Position numbers and translations under genes: made by a program | Shown: positions 26,488 to 35,701 of the stretch, one piece after another | Position numbering within the stretch: the first letter of the stretch is position 1 | Layout: each line of letters opens with the position of its first letter | The notes under the pieces: model-generated | What the model was told of the DNA's origin: nothing | The model's input: only the letters and a program-made list of their open reading frames with translations | Database searches by the model: none | Assembly (NCBI RefSeq): GCF_013041615.1 | Contig: NZ_JABEPQ010000001.1 | Span: 1,232,976-1,296,975 of the forward strand | Length of the DNA: 64,000 nt | Source: Knoellia koreensis | Lineage (GTDB): Bacteria; Actinomycetota; Actinomycetes; Actinomycetales; Dermatophilaceae | Direction of reading: 5' to 3'

Positions 26488-26529
26488 CGTCTGCGTCGAC
26501 GGTTGCCATGGCAACCGTCGACGCAGACG
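26488..26529. repeat. Perfect 42-base palindrome upstream of ffh
   Basis: Twenty-one base arms meet at CCATGG (centre 26508/26509) with no spacer and no mismatch. It begins 48 bases upstream of the ffh start. The left half (GCTTGCGTCTGCGTC, GGTTGCCAT) recurs at 59613-59639, so it belongs to a dispersed family. A GTATGCC copy lies six bases to the right. Confidence 0.75.
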
Positions 26530-26584
26530 TCCCGGTATGCCGCGTGCTCACCCGGTCGTGCCGACCCGGCCCGAGGTCGGAGCT

Positions 26585-26654
26585 AACTTTGGGCCAAAGT
26601 TCCCCCACGCCGGGAACCTTCCAAGCACGGGCGAACTTTGGGCCAAAGTTCGCC
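26585..26654. repeat. Two copies of the palindrome AACTTTGGGCCAAAGTT
   Basis: The 17-base odd palindrome occurs at 26585-26601 and 26634-26650. The second copy extends to 25 bases (26630-26654, GGCG/CGCC flanks). The 49-base spacing matches the paired AACTTTCGGCC repeat at 12870-12940. It lies in the glnD-ffh gap (26441-26689), which holds no gene. Confidence 0.7.
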
Positions 26655-26689
26655 AGGGGTCCGGGGGCGGTCAGGCGGTGATGGGGTGG

Positions 26690-29071
26690 TCAGGAGGTGG
26701 GGGCGGGGCCGTCGCAGGTGTCGATGACCATCGCCACGGTCTGGGCGACCTTGGCCGGCGACAGGAGCCGGCCACCGAACTCGGTGAGGTAGAAGGTGTC
26801 GAGGGTCTGGCCGGCATACGTGGCGATGTGGGCCGACCGGACCGACAGGCCCGCCTTGGCGAACCCCATGCCGAGCTCGTGCAGCAGACCCGGGCGGTCC
26901 TGGGCGCGCACCTCGATGACGGTGGCCTCGTCGGACGCGTGGGGCACGACGAGCGCCCGCGCCTGCCCGGGCGAACCCGTGCCGGACTCCCCGCTGGGCC
27001 GGCCGGCATACCGGCGTCGTCGCTCGAGCAGCCCGAGCGGCGCCCGGTCACCCTCGGCGAGCCGGGCGAGGCCGCGCACGATCCGCTCCTCGTGGGGTTC
27101 CTCCCCGCTCGGGCTCTCGACGTGCCACTCGTTGGCGGCGACGCCGTCGACGGTGCGCAGGATCGCGGTCCGGACGACGAGCCCTTGGGCGGCCAGCAGC
27201 CCGGCGGTGTCGGCGAACAGCCCGAGGCGGTCGCGGTCGAACACGTCGATGCGGTAGCTGCCGCCCTGCGGGCGCACCACCACCCGCGGCTCCCCCGCCG
27301 CCACCGCCTCCAGCTCGGACCGCGCGACCGTCGTGGACGCCGCCGGGCCCGCCGGGTCGACCGCGTCGGCGTCCCAGCCGGCCCGGGTCGCCTCGGCGAG
27401 CTGGCGCAGCAGGCTCGCCCGCCAGTCGGTCCAGGCCTGCGGTCCGGCTGCACTCGCATCGGCCTCGGTGAGGGCGAGCAGCAGCTCGAAGACCTCACGG
27501 GACCCGTCCGCGGCCTTGCGGGCGGCGACCACGGTCGCAGGGTCCTGGTGGTCGCGCCGGGTGGCCAGGTCGATGAGGGTGAGGTGCTCGCGCACGAGGG
27601 TCTCCACGACGGCGACGTCCGGCGCGGTATACCCGAGCCGGGTGGCGACTGCGCGTGCGATGGGTGCGCCGACAGTCGAATGATCATGTGCCCCAGGGGT
27701 TTTGCCGATGTCGTGGAGCAGGGCGGCGAGCAGCAACAGGTCGGCGCGGGCCACCTCACGAACCAGTCCCCCGGCGACGACGACGGTCTCGACGAGGTGC
27801 CGGTCGACGGTGTGGCGGTGCACCGCGTTGCGCTGCGGCCGCGAGCGCACCGACGCCCACTCGGGCAGCCAGCGGTCGATGATGCCGGCCTGGTCGAGCC
27901 CCTCCCAGACGGCGACGAGCCCCGGTCCCGTGGCCAGCAGGTCGGCGAAGAGGTCACGGGCGATGGCCGGCCACGGCTCGGGCAGGCTCGGCGCCTGCCC
28001 GGCCAGGTTGGCCAGCGTGGTGGGGGGGATGGGCAGGTGGCTGCGCGCAGCGACGACCGCCGCGCGCAGCGGCAGCAGCGGATCGGTCGACAACGCGCTG
28101 CGCGGTCCCAGCACGACCTCCCCGTCGTGCTCGAACATGCCGTAACCGAGCGGGTTGAGCTGGGGGCGGCGGGGGCCGACCCGCAGGGTGCGGGCGCGCT
28201 GGGACTGCCCCGCGCGCCGGACGGTGCCGTCGAGCGCGTAGGCGATGGTGCGTCCTGCCCCCGCCACGGAGGTCAGCAGCTCGTCGGCGTCCGCGTGACC
28301 GAGCAACGCGGCCACGGCGTCCTGGTCCTCGCGGGTGAGCCGGTCGCGCCCACGACCGGTCACGACGTGCACGGCGTCGCGGACGTCGAGCAGCACCCCG
28401 TGCGCCTCGTCGAGGCCATCGCGTGGACGGTCGGTCAGCCAGGCCGCGACGAGGGCGTCGAGGACCGTCAGGTCGCGCAGGCCGCCGTGGGCCTCCTTGA
28501 GGTCCGGTGTGAGGCTCTGGGCGAGGTCGCCGTGCCGAGAATGCCTGGCGCGCAACGCTTCCAGCAGGTCCGGTAGGCGCTTGCGGGCGTTGGCCCGCCA
28601 GTCGTGGGCGACGGTCGATCGGGCCGCCGCCACCACGTCGGGGTCCCCCGCCACGCAGTCGAGGTCGAGCAGGCCGACCGCCGCGGTCAGGTCACCTGAG
28701 GCGACCGTCCGGCACTGGTTGACGGTGCGCACCGAGTGGTCGAGCTTGATGCCCGCGTCCCACACGGGGTACCAGACCCGGTCGGCCAGCTGCCTGAGTT
28801 GGTCGCCCCCGAGGGAGCGCCCGTAGTGCAGCAGGACCAGGTCGACGTCGCTCAGCGGCCCGGCGTCACCGCGAGCGAGGCTGCCGACGGCGGCGAGCGC
28901 GATGCCCTCGCTCGAACGGCCCTCCAGCGCCTCGTCCCACACGCCGCACAGCCACTCGCGGGTCAGGCCGGCGACCGCCTCACGGCGCGCTGCCCCGGCC
29001 CCCGGGACCTCGAACCCTCGCGCCCCGGCAAGGTCGAGCCGCCGTGCGGCCACGTCGGTCTGCAACGTCAT
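26690..29071 (-). CDS. glnD: PII uridylyltransferase / uridylyl-removing enzyme GlnD
   Basis: A 793-residue GlnD with nucleotidyltransferase domain (AVGSLARGDAGPLSDVDLVLLH), central HD domain (LLAALLHDIGKTP and HDHS) and two C-terminal ACT domains that sense glutamine. In actinobacteria this enzyme is known to adenylylate rather than uridylylate PII. The neighbours glnB and amtB agree with this role. I chose ATG 29071, seven bases after AGAGG; the frame remains open for 16 codons upstream. Confidence 0.94.
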   Translation of the reverse strand: MTLQTDVAARRLDLAGARGFEVPGAGAARREAVAGLTREWLCGVWDEALEGRSSEGIALAAVGSLARGDAGPLSDVDLVLLHYGRSLGGDQLRQLADRVWYPVWDAGIKLDHSVRTVNQCRTVASGDLTAAVGLLDLDCVAGDPDVVAAARSTVAHDWRANARKRLPDLLEALRARHSRHGDLAQSLTPDLKEAHGGLRDLTVLDALVAAWLTDRPRDGLDEAHGVLLDVRDAVHVVTGRGRDRLTREDQDAVAALLGHADADELLTSVAGAGRTIAYALDGTVRRAGQSQRARTLRVGPRRPQLNPLGYGMFEHDGEVVLGPRSALSTDPLLPLRAAVVAARSHLPIPPTTLANLAGQAPSLPEPWPAIARDLFADLLATGPGLVAVWEGLDQAGIIDRWLPEWASVRSRPQRNAVHRHTVDRHLVETVVVAGGLVREVARADLLLLAALLHDIGKTPGAHDHSTVGAPIARAVATRLGYTAPDVAVVETLVREHLTLIDLATRRDHQDPATVVAARKAADGSREVFELLLALTEADASAAGPQAWTDWRASLLRQLAEATRAGWDADAVDPAGPAASTTVARSELEAVAAGEPRVVVRPQGGSYRIDVFDRDRLGLFADTAGLLAAQGLVVRTAILRTVDGVAANEWHVESPSGEEPHEERIVRGLARLAEGDRAPLGLLERRRRYAGRPSGESGTGSPGQARALVVPHASDEATVIEVRAQDRPGLLHELGMGFAKAGLSVRSAHIATYAGQTLDTFYLTEFGGRLLSPAKVAQTVAMVIDTCDGPAPTS

Positions 29072-29106
29072 CTTCACGCCTCTCGGTCGTCGCACGGCTG
29101 GCTGGA

Positions 29107-29154
29107 CCACGCGGCACACCTCCGTCAGCAGGGACCGGGAGGTATGCCGCGTGG
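29107..29154 (-). terminator. Hairpin after glnB built from the GTATGCC motif
   Basis: Seventeen-base arms (29107-29123 and 29138-29154) pair with one mismatch around a 14-base loop, ending four bases beyond the glnB stop. The right arm contains GTATGCCGCGTGG and the left arm its complement with one change (CACACC for CATACC). It separates glnB from glnD and should reduce read-through into glnD. Confidence 0.65.
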
Positions 29155-29158
29155 CCGG

Positions 29159-30915
<1,757 letters not shown>

Positions 30916-30960
30916 GCCCAGAACTGTGGCTGGGCTCCGTTTCGGGTCGTGTGGGTGTTT

Positions 30961-30976
30961 GTTACGTCCGTGTTAG
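30961..30976. promoter_or_regulatory. Possible GlnR-type half-sites upstream of amtB
   Basis: GTTAC-N6-GTTAG (30961-30976) shows two GlnR-like half-sites with the 11-base period of actinobacterial GlnR boxes, 46-61 bases before the amtB start. GAAAC half-sites at the expected positions are not seen, so the match is partial. Confidence 0.35.
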
Positions 30977-31078
30977 CGGTGGCGTCCCCGCGTAAGAACT
31001 AGGTTTCGCCGTGCTCGGCCAGGCCGCCAGGGCCCGCGCCCACCTGGAACGAGCACAGGACCGGTGTGGTGTGCCGAG

Positions 31079-31120
31079 ATGCGAACCTGGGTTGTCGATA
31101 TTGCCAACCCAGGTTCGCAT
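31079..31120. repeat. Intergenic inverted repeat with 16-base arms
   Basis: ATGCGAACCTGGGTTG (31079-31094) and its exact complement (31105-31120) flank a ten-base loop; GAG and CTC extend the stem past one unpaired base. It lies in the 288-base gap between amtB and the broken isomerase-family gene, downstream of the latter, so it may be its terminator. No further copy is seen in the window. Confidence 0.65.
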
Positions 31121-31203
31121 TCTCGCCAACCCCTTTGTCTTCCCGGGCTCCCGGCCGCTCAGAACGCGCAGACGGCAGCTCGGTCCCCTGGGCCTCCAGC
31201 CGC

Positions 31204-31843
31204 TCAGAACGCCGACACGACAGCCGGGCCCGCTGCGGGCGGCTCAGGGCCCGCACCACCGCCGTAGCGCCGTGCCGGTCCGCGGCCACCGAGGCAAGCA
31301 GCCCCACCACCGGCACCACCGCGGCCTCGGGGAACTCCGGCGTCCGCAGCCCGACGCTGCTCGCGAGGTCGTCGGCGTGCACGAGCATCTCCATCATGCG
31401 AGTGGTCAGCCAGTCGTCGGTCGTCAGCGACCAGCCCTGCCACGGGATGAAGACCGTGTCGGGGTCCCGCTGCGCGGCCAGCAGCTGCTCGAGGGCGCGG
31501 GTGCGCTCGGTCGCCTCCTCCAGCACGGCGTCGGGGCCGGCAGCGGCGGCCGTGTTGTCCTTGTCCAGCTGTTCCGGGTCGGCGCTGCCCGACCGCGACG
31601 CCGCGACCCAGGGCGCCTGCCGGTAGTGGTCGAGCAACGCGATCGGGTTGGCCTCCGGAGCCGCCGACAGCCCGCGGCGGTGTTGACCGCCTGGCCCAGC
31701 AGGTGGTGCGCCAGCCCGCCGACCGTCATCCCCGCGCAGGAGCTCTCGGTGTCCCAGGCTGCCCGCACCGCGTCGGACGCCGCGAGCTGCCGGCTGATGC
31801 GGACGGACTCGAGGAATGCCGTGCGGTGCGAGGTCAGCGACAT
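31204..31843 (-). pseudogene. Maleylpyruvate isomerase N-terminal/DinB-like family gene with two frameshifts
   Basis: The product begins MSLTSHRTAFLESV and contains AGMTVGGLAHHLLGQAVN, the metal-binding start of mycothiol-dependent maleylpyruvate isomerase family proteins. The frame is then lost at a C triplet (31671-31673); one added base restores LSAAPEANPIALLDHYRQAPW and VHADDLASSVGLRTPEF. Near 31226-31234 a second missing base would restore the common family ending VSAF and a stop at 31204. Without it the frame runs to 30999 through the intergenic palindrome. Either a decaying gene or sequencing errors. The upstream gene ends 19 bases before the ATG. Confidence 0.65.
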
Positions 31844-31862
31844 GGCCACCATCCTCACGCGG

Positions 31863-32837
31863 TCACGGCACCAGCGCGAGGTAGCGCTCCCCCATCGAGG
31901 TGAGCTCGTCGTCGTCGAGCAGCTTCCCGACCTCGACGAGCGCGGAGGCGGGCTCGCGCAGCTGGTCGAGGTCGCCGGTCTCGACGAGCAGGTCGCACAG
32001 CATCACCTGCAGCCCCGGCGGCACCGGTCGCCCCGTGCGCGCGGCCGCGTCGATCGCGGCGCGCAGGATGGCTGCCGCCGACGCCGGGTCGCCGCCCTGC
32101 CACGCGAGCAGCGCCTGGATCTCGGCCAACGAGATCCGCAGCTCGACCGTCGGGTGCGCCTCCACGAGCGCGTGCGCCCGGGTGAGCGTGTCGCCGAGCC
32201 GCGCGTCACCCGTCGTCGTCATGGCCCGCGCGGCGATCACCGCAGCCTCCGCGGCCCAGCCCCCGTCCCCGGCCCGCTCGTAGAGGTGCGACGCACGCAG
32301 CAGCATCGACGCGGCCTCACCGTCGGGCACGACGTGCGCCAGCCCCATCAGCCCACCGGCCGCGTGGCCGTACTCCTCCAGCGCGAGCAGCTGCTCGACG
32401 TACCCCGCACCGGAGTCCAGGGCGGTCGCGTCACCCACCGCCACCTCGACCGGCACGAAGGCCAGCCGACAGCGCAGCTCCTCGACGGTGCTGCCCGATG
32501 CGGCAGCATGCGCGATCGCGTCGACCAGGACGTCGGCCGCCGCGGGCAGCCCCTCACCGAAGAGCACCTGCCCGAGCCGGCGGTCGAGGACCGCCCACGC
32601 ACGGTGCTCCTCGTCGGTGTCCGCCTCGAGCACATCGCGCGCCATGGACCAGCCGTGGACGAGGTGGTCCATGCGGATCGGGTCGTGCGCGTCCGCGGCC
32701 GCCAGCAAGGCGTCGTGGTATGCCGTGACGTCGCCAGGCAGCTCGCGTCGCGCCTCCTCCAGGACGGCGGCGGGCAGCTGGTCCGCACCCGGGACCTCTT
32801 GCAGCCCAGTCGTTTCCGACAGCTGTGGGTCGGTCAT
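31863..32837 (-). CDS. Hypothetical protein with TPR-like helical repeats
   Basis: A 324-residue soluble protein rich in Ala, Leu and Asp, made of paired amphipathic helices (for example LLRASHLYERAGDGGWAAEA, IQALLAWQGGDPASAA and VMLCDLLVETGDLDQL) that look like degenerate tetratricopeptide repeats. No catalytic motif is recognised. The start overlaps the HTTM gene stop as ATGA (32834-32837), so it is coupled to the membrane-protein genes upstream. A scaffold or partner-binding role is inference. Confidence 0.75.
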   Translation of the reverse strand: MTDPQLSETTGLQEVPGADQLPAAVLEEARRELPGDVTAYHDALLAAADAHDPIRMDHLVHGWSMARDVLEADTDEEHRAWAVLDRRLGQVLFGEGLPAAADVLVDAIAHAAASGSTVEELRCRLAFVPVEVAVGDATALDSGAGYVEQLLALEEYGHAAGGLMGLAHVVPDGEAASMLLRASHLYERAGDGGWAAEAAVIAARAMTTTGDARLGDTLTRAHALVEAHPTVELRISLAEIQALLAWQGGDPASAAAILRAAIDAAARTGRPVPPGLQVMLCDLLVETGDLDQLREPASALVEVGKLLDDDELTSMGERYLALVP

Positions 32838-33706
32838 GTACGTGCCTCCTCAGCCACCGGTGCCGCCCCGCGCGAACGCCAGCGCGCGAACCGCGCCCGC
32901 AGCCACGCGGCATACTCCTCCAGCGGGAGGAAGGCGAGCATCATCACGAGGTGCGGCCAGAACGCGATGGTGATGGCCGCGTAGGTCATGGCGTGGAAGA
33001 CGAACCATGCGCCCACGACGCGGCGCCGCCACTTCTCCGAGAGGAAGAAGATGACCGGCGCGGTCAGCTCGGCGGTGAACAGCACCCACTGGAACCAGTG
33101 CAGCGTCCACGGCACCTCGAGCAGCCACTGCGCCCACGGCGTCCCGCGGCGCACGACGGCGCGCACCATCGTCGCCGAGTTGACCCAGTCCCAGCCGCCG
33201 AAGCGGACCTTCGCCCAGGCCGAGAGGAAGTACGTGGCGATGGCTGCCAGCTGCACCGCCCGCAACGCGAATCCCGCTGCCTCCGAACGCCTTCGGTCCG
33301 ACAGGTGCGCGAGGCCGACCGTGGGCAGCAGGGCCATGGCGACGACGAAGTCGGCGCGGTCGTGGTCGACCTTGCCGTAGGCGAACGCGACGTACTGGTA
33401 CCAGGTCCAGCCGATCGCGACCGCCCAGCCGAGCAGCCGCGGCGCACGTCCGGTGAGGGCTGCGAGCGCCGCCGCGACGGTGCCCCACTTGAGCACCTGG
33501 ACGAGCAGCACGGACGCCGCCGGCAGGTGGAGCACCTTGCCCATGACCAGCGGCTCGTACCAGACCGGGTCGGCCCAGCCGTGGTACCAGCCGGAGGTGT
33601 GCAGCCCGAGGACGTCGATGACGACGAAGGCGAAGACGAGGATGCGCAACCACGCCACCCGGGCGAGCGGCATCGGCGTGAACAGCCAGTCGCGCAGGCG
33701 GCTCAC
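32834..33706 (-). CDS. HTTM domain membrane protein
   Basis: A 290-residue integral membrane protein with about six hydrophobic segments, related to the HTTM/vitamin K-dependent gamma-carboxylase-like family: RVAWLRILVFAFVVIDVL, WYHGWADPVWYEPL, YFLSAWAKVRFGGWDWV and EVPWTLHWFQWVLFTAEL fragments fit it. The bacterial function is unknown. GTG at 33706 overlaps the upstream stop as GTGA. The gene belongs to a unit 33703-34200, 32834-33706, 31863-32837, divergent from a lipase maturation factor homologue. Confidence 0.82.
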   Translation of the reverse strand: MSRLRDWLFTPMPLARVAWLRILVFAFVVIDVLGLHTSGWYHGWADPVWYEPLVMGKVLHLPAASVLLVQVLKWGTVAAALAALTGRAPRLLGWAVAIGWTWYQYVAFAYGKVDHDRADFVVAMALLPTVGLAHLSDRRRSEAAGFALRAVQLAAIATYFLSAWAKVRFGGWDWVNSATMVRAVVRRGTPWAQWLLEVPWTLHWFQWVLFTAELTAPVIFFLSEKWRRRVVGAWFVFHAMTYAAITIAFWPHLVMMLAFLPLEEYAAWLRARFARWRSRGAAPVAEEART

Positions 33707-34200
33707 GGCGCCCTCCACTCGGCGAGCACCTCGGTGCGCAGCTCGCCCGTGGGCTTGCGGTCGACGACCACGATGAGTCGCCGCACCACCCGCAGGGCGG
33801 TCCACTCTGGGGCGTCGGGACGCAGCTTGGCATGGCTGGCGGCGAGGGTGCCAAGGCGCGCGGGATCAGCCTCGATCTGCGGGATGCGGCCCTCGACCTC
33901 CGCGCGGTTGAGGCCCACGTTGGGGGGCGTGAGCGGTGCCGGGACCCATTCGCCCGGGGCGTCGGCTGTCTGGACCTCGATGCCGGTCGACCAGACCGAC
34001 CCGGTCGCCGCCTGCGACGTCGAGTACATGCGCCACGGACTGAAGGGCCACCAGTGGTCGTTGCCGACGAGGGAGCCCAGGCAGAACATCACCGCGAGCA
34101 CCACCACGACGCCGGTCCGCCACGCCTTCGCGGGCGCCCCGAGTCCCGCGACCTCGTCGGTCGCCTCCTCGGTCGCGTCGTCGCGCACCCCCACGGCCAC
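33703..34200 (-). CDS. Hypothetical membrane-anchored protein
   Basis: About 165 residues: a polar acidic N-terminus, one membrane span (TGVVVVLAVMFCLGSLVG) and an extracytoplasmic part with NDHWWPFSPWRMYST. The WWPFSPWRMYS motif is typical of small proteins accompanying HTTM genes, which supports a joint role. I chose GTG 34200 because it leaves a 55-base promoter gap to the divergent gene at 34256; the frame stays open to 34257. Confidence 0.75.
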   Translation of the reverse strand: MAVGVRDDATEEATDEVAGLGAPAKAWRTGVVVVLAVMFCLGSLVGNDHWWPFSPWRMYSTSQAATGSVWSTGIEVQTADAPGEWVPAPLTPPNVGLNRAEVEGRIPQIEADPARLGTLAASHAKLRPDAPEWTALRVVRRLIVVVDRKPTGELRTEVLAEWRAP

Positions 34201-34255
34201 GCGGACAGTATGCCGTGTGCGCGCGAGCGCGGTTCGTGCGCGGCACGATGGGTGC

Positions 34256-35701
34256 ATGGGCGCGTGGTTCGCCGCGGACGGCTACAACATCGGGAGGCTG
34301 CTCGTGCAGCGCGGGCTGGCCGCGGTCTACCTCGTCGCGTTCCTCGTGGCGGCGAACCAGTTCCGCGCCCTGATCGGCTCGCGTGGGCTGACGCCGGTGC
34401 CGTCCTTCGTCGCACGGGTACCGTTCAAACGCTCGCCGAGCCTGTTCCACTGGCGCTACTCCGACCGGCTGTTCGCCGCCGTCGCGTGGTCGGGCGCCAC
34501 CCTGGCAGCGCTCACCCTCGTCGGCGTCACCGCACGGCTGCCACTCGCGCTGACGATGCTCGTCTGGGCACTGATGTGGGCGGCATACCTCTCGATCGTC
34601 AACGTGGGGCAACGCTGGTACGGCTTCGGCTGGGAGTCGCTGCTGCTGGAGGTCGGCTTCCTCGCGATCTTCCTCGGCAACGCCGACACCGCTCCTCCGT
34701 GGCCGCTGCTGCTCGCGCTGCGGTGGGTGCTGTTCCGGCTCGAGTTCGGCGCCGGGCTGATCAAGTGGCGTGGCGACCCGTGCTGGCGCGACCTGACCTG
34801 CCTCTACTTCCACCACGAGACCCAGCCGATGCCCGGTCCGCTGTCGTGGTGGTTCCACCGGCTGCCCCGCCCCCTGCACCGGGTCGAGGTCGCGGCCAAC
34901 CACGTGACCCAGCTGGTGCTGCCGTTCGGGTTGTTCCTGCCGCAGCCGGTCGCCGGCGCGTGCGCGGTGGTGATGGTCGTGACGCAGCTGTGGCTCGTGC
35001 TGTCGGGCAACTTCTCGTGGCTCAACTGGATGGCGATCGTCCTGGGCGTCTCGGCGATCCCCGACGGGTTCTGGGCGTGGCTGCGGATCGGGACGGGCGA
35101 TGGGTATGCCGCGGCGTCCGCGGGCGGCGCCGGCCCCCTGTGGTGGGTGGTGCTGTGCTGGGTGGTGGTGGCGCTGGTGGCCGCGTTGAGCATCGGGCCG
35201 GTCCGCAACCTGGTGTCGAGCCACCAGGTGATGAACCGGTCGTTCGACCCGCTGCACCTCGTCAACACCTACGGCGCCTTCGGCTCGGTGACGCGCGACC
35301 GGCGCGAGGTGGTCATCGAGGGACGCGCTGGTGACGGTCCCTGGCTGGAGTACGAGTTCAAGGGCAAGCCCGGTTCGGTGCGAGGTCGACCGGGCCAGTT
35401 CGCGCCCTACCACCTGCGGCTCGACTGGCTGATGTGGTTCGTCGCGATCTCGCCCAGCTATGGCGAGCCGTGGCTCACGCGGCTGCTGCGCCAGCTGCTC
35501 GTCGGTGACCCCGCCACGCTGAAGCTGTTGCGGGACAACCCATTTCCCGACGGACCGCCGACCGAGGTGCGGGCGGTCCTCTACCGCTACCGGTTCACGA
35601 CCCGCGACGAGCACCGTGCCACCGGCGACTGGTGGCACCGCGAGCGCATCCGCGACCTCGTGCCAGCCGTCACCCTCGCCGACGTCCCCGACTGGCGCTG
35701 A
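34256..35701 (+). CDS. Lipase maturation factor family protein
   Basis: A 481-residue polytopic membrane protein matching LMF1-type proteins: GLTPVPSFVARVPFKRSPSLFHW, seen here as GLTPVPSF and SPSLFHWRY, YLSIVNVGQRWYGFGWE, RLEFGAGLIKWRGD, CLYFHHETQPMPGPLSW and the C-terminal LVNTYGAFGSVTRDRREVV domain. In animals LMF1 helps lipases fold in the ER; the bacterial role is unknown. ATG 34256 is the in-frame start after the divergent promoter gap. Its 3' end overlaps the convergent gene at 35670 by 32 bases. Confidence 0.87.
   Translation: MGAWFAADGYNIGRLLVQRGLAAVYLVAFLVAANQFRALIGSRGLTPVPSFVARVPFKRSPSLFHWRYSDRLFAAVAWSGATLAALTLVGVTARLPLALTMLVWALMWAAYLSIVNVGQRWYGFGWESLLLEVGFLAIFLGNADTAPPWPLLLALRWVLFRLEFGAGLIKWRGDPCWRDLTCLYFHHETQPMPGPLSWWFHRLPRPLHRVEVAANHVTQLVLPFGLFLPQPVAGACAVVMVVTQLWLVLSGNFSWLNWMAIVLGVSAIPDGFWAWLRIGTGDGYAAASAGGAGPLWWVVLCWVVVALVAALSIGPVRNLVSSHQVMNRSFDPLHLVNTYGAFGSVTRDRREVVIEGRAGDGPWLEYEFKGKPGSVRGRPGQFAPYHLRLDWLMWFVAISPSYGEPWLTRLLRQLLVGDPATLKLLRDNPFPDGPPTEVRAVLYRYRFTTRDEHRATGDWWHRERIRDLVPAVTLADVPDWR

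Noticed and set aside
32825-35701. 958-codon frame ending in the lipase maturation factor homologue
   Set aside because: The first 477 codons are antisense shadow of the HTTM genes; the real gene begins at 34256.
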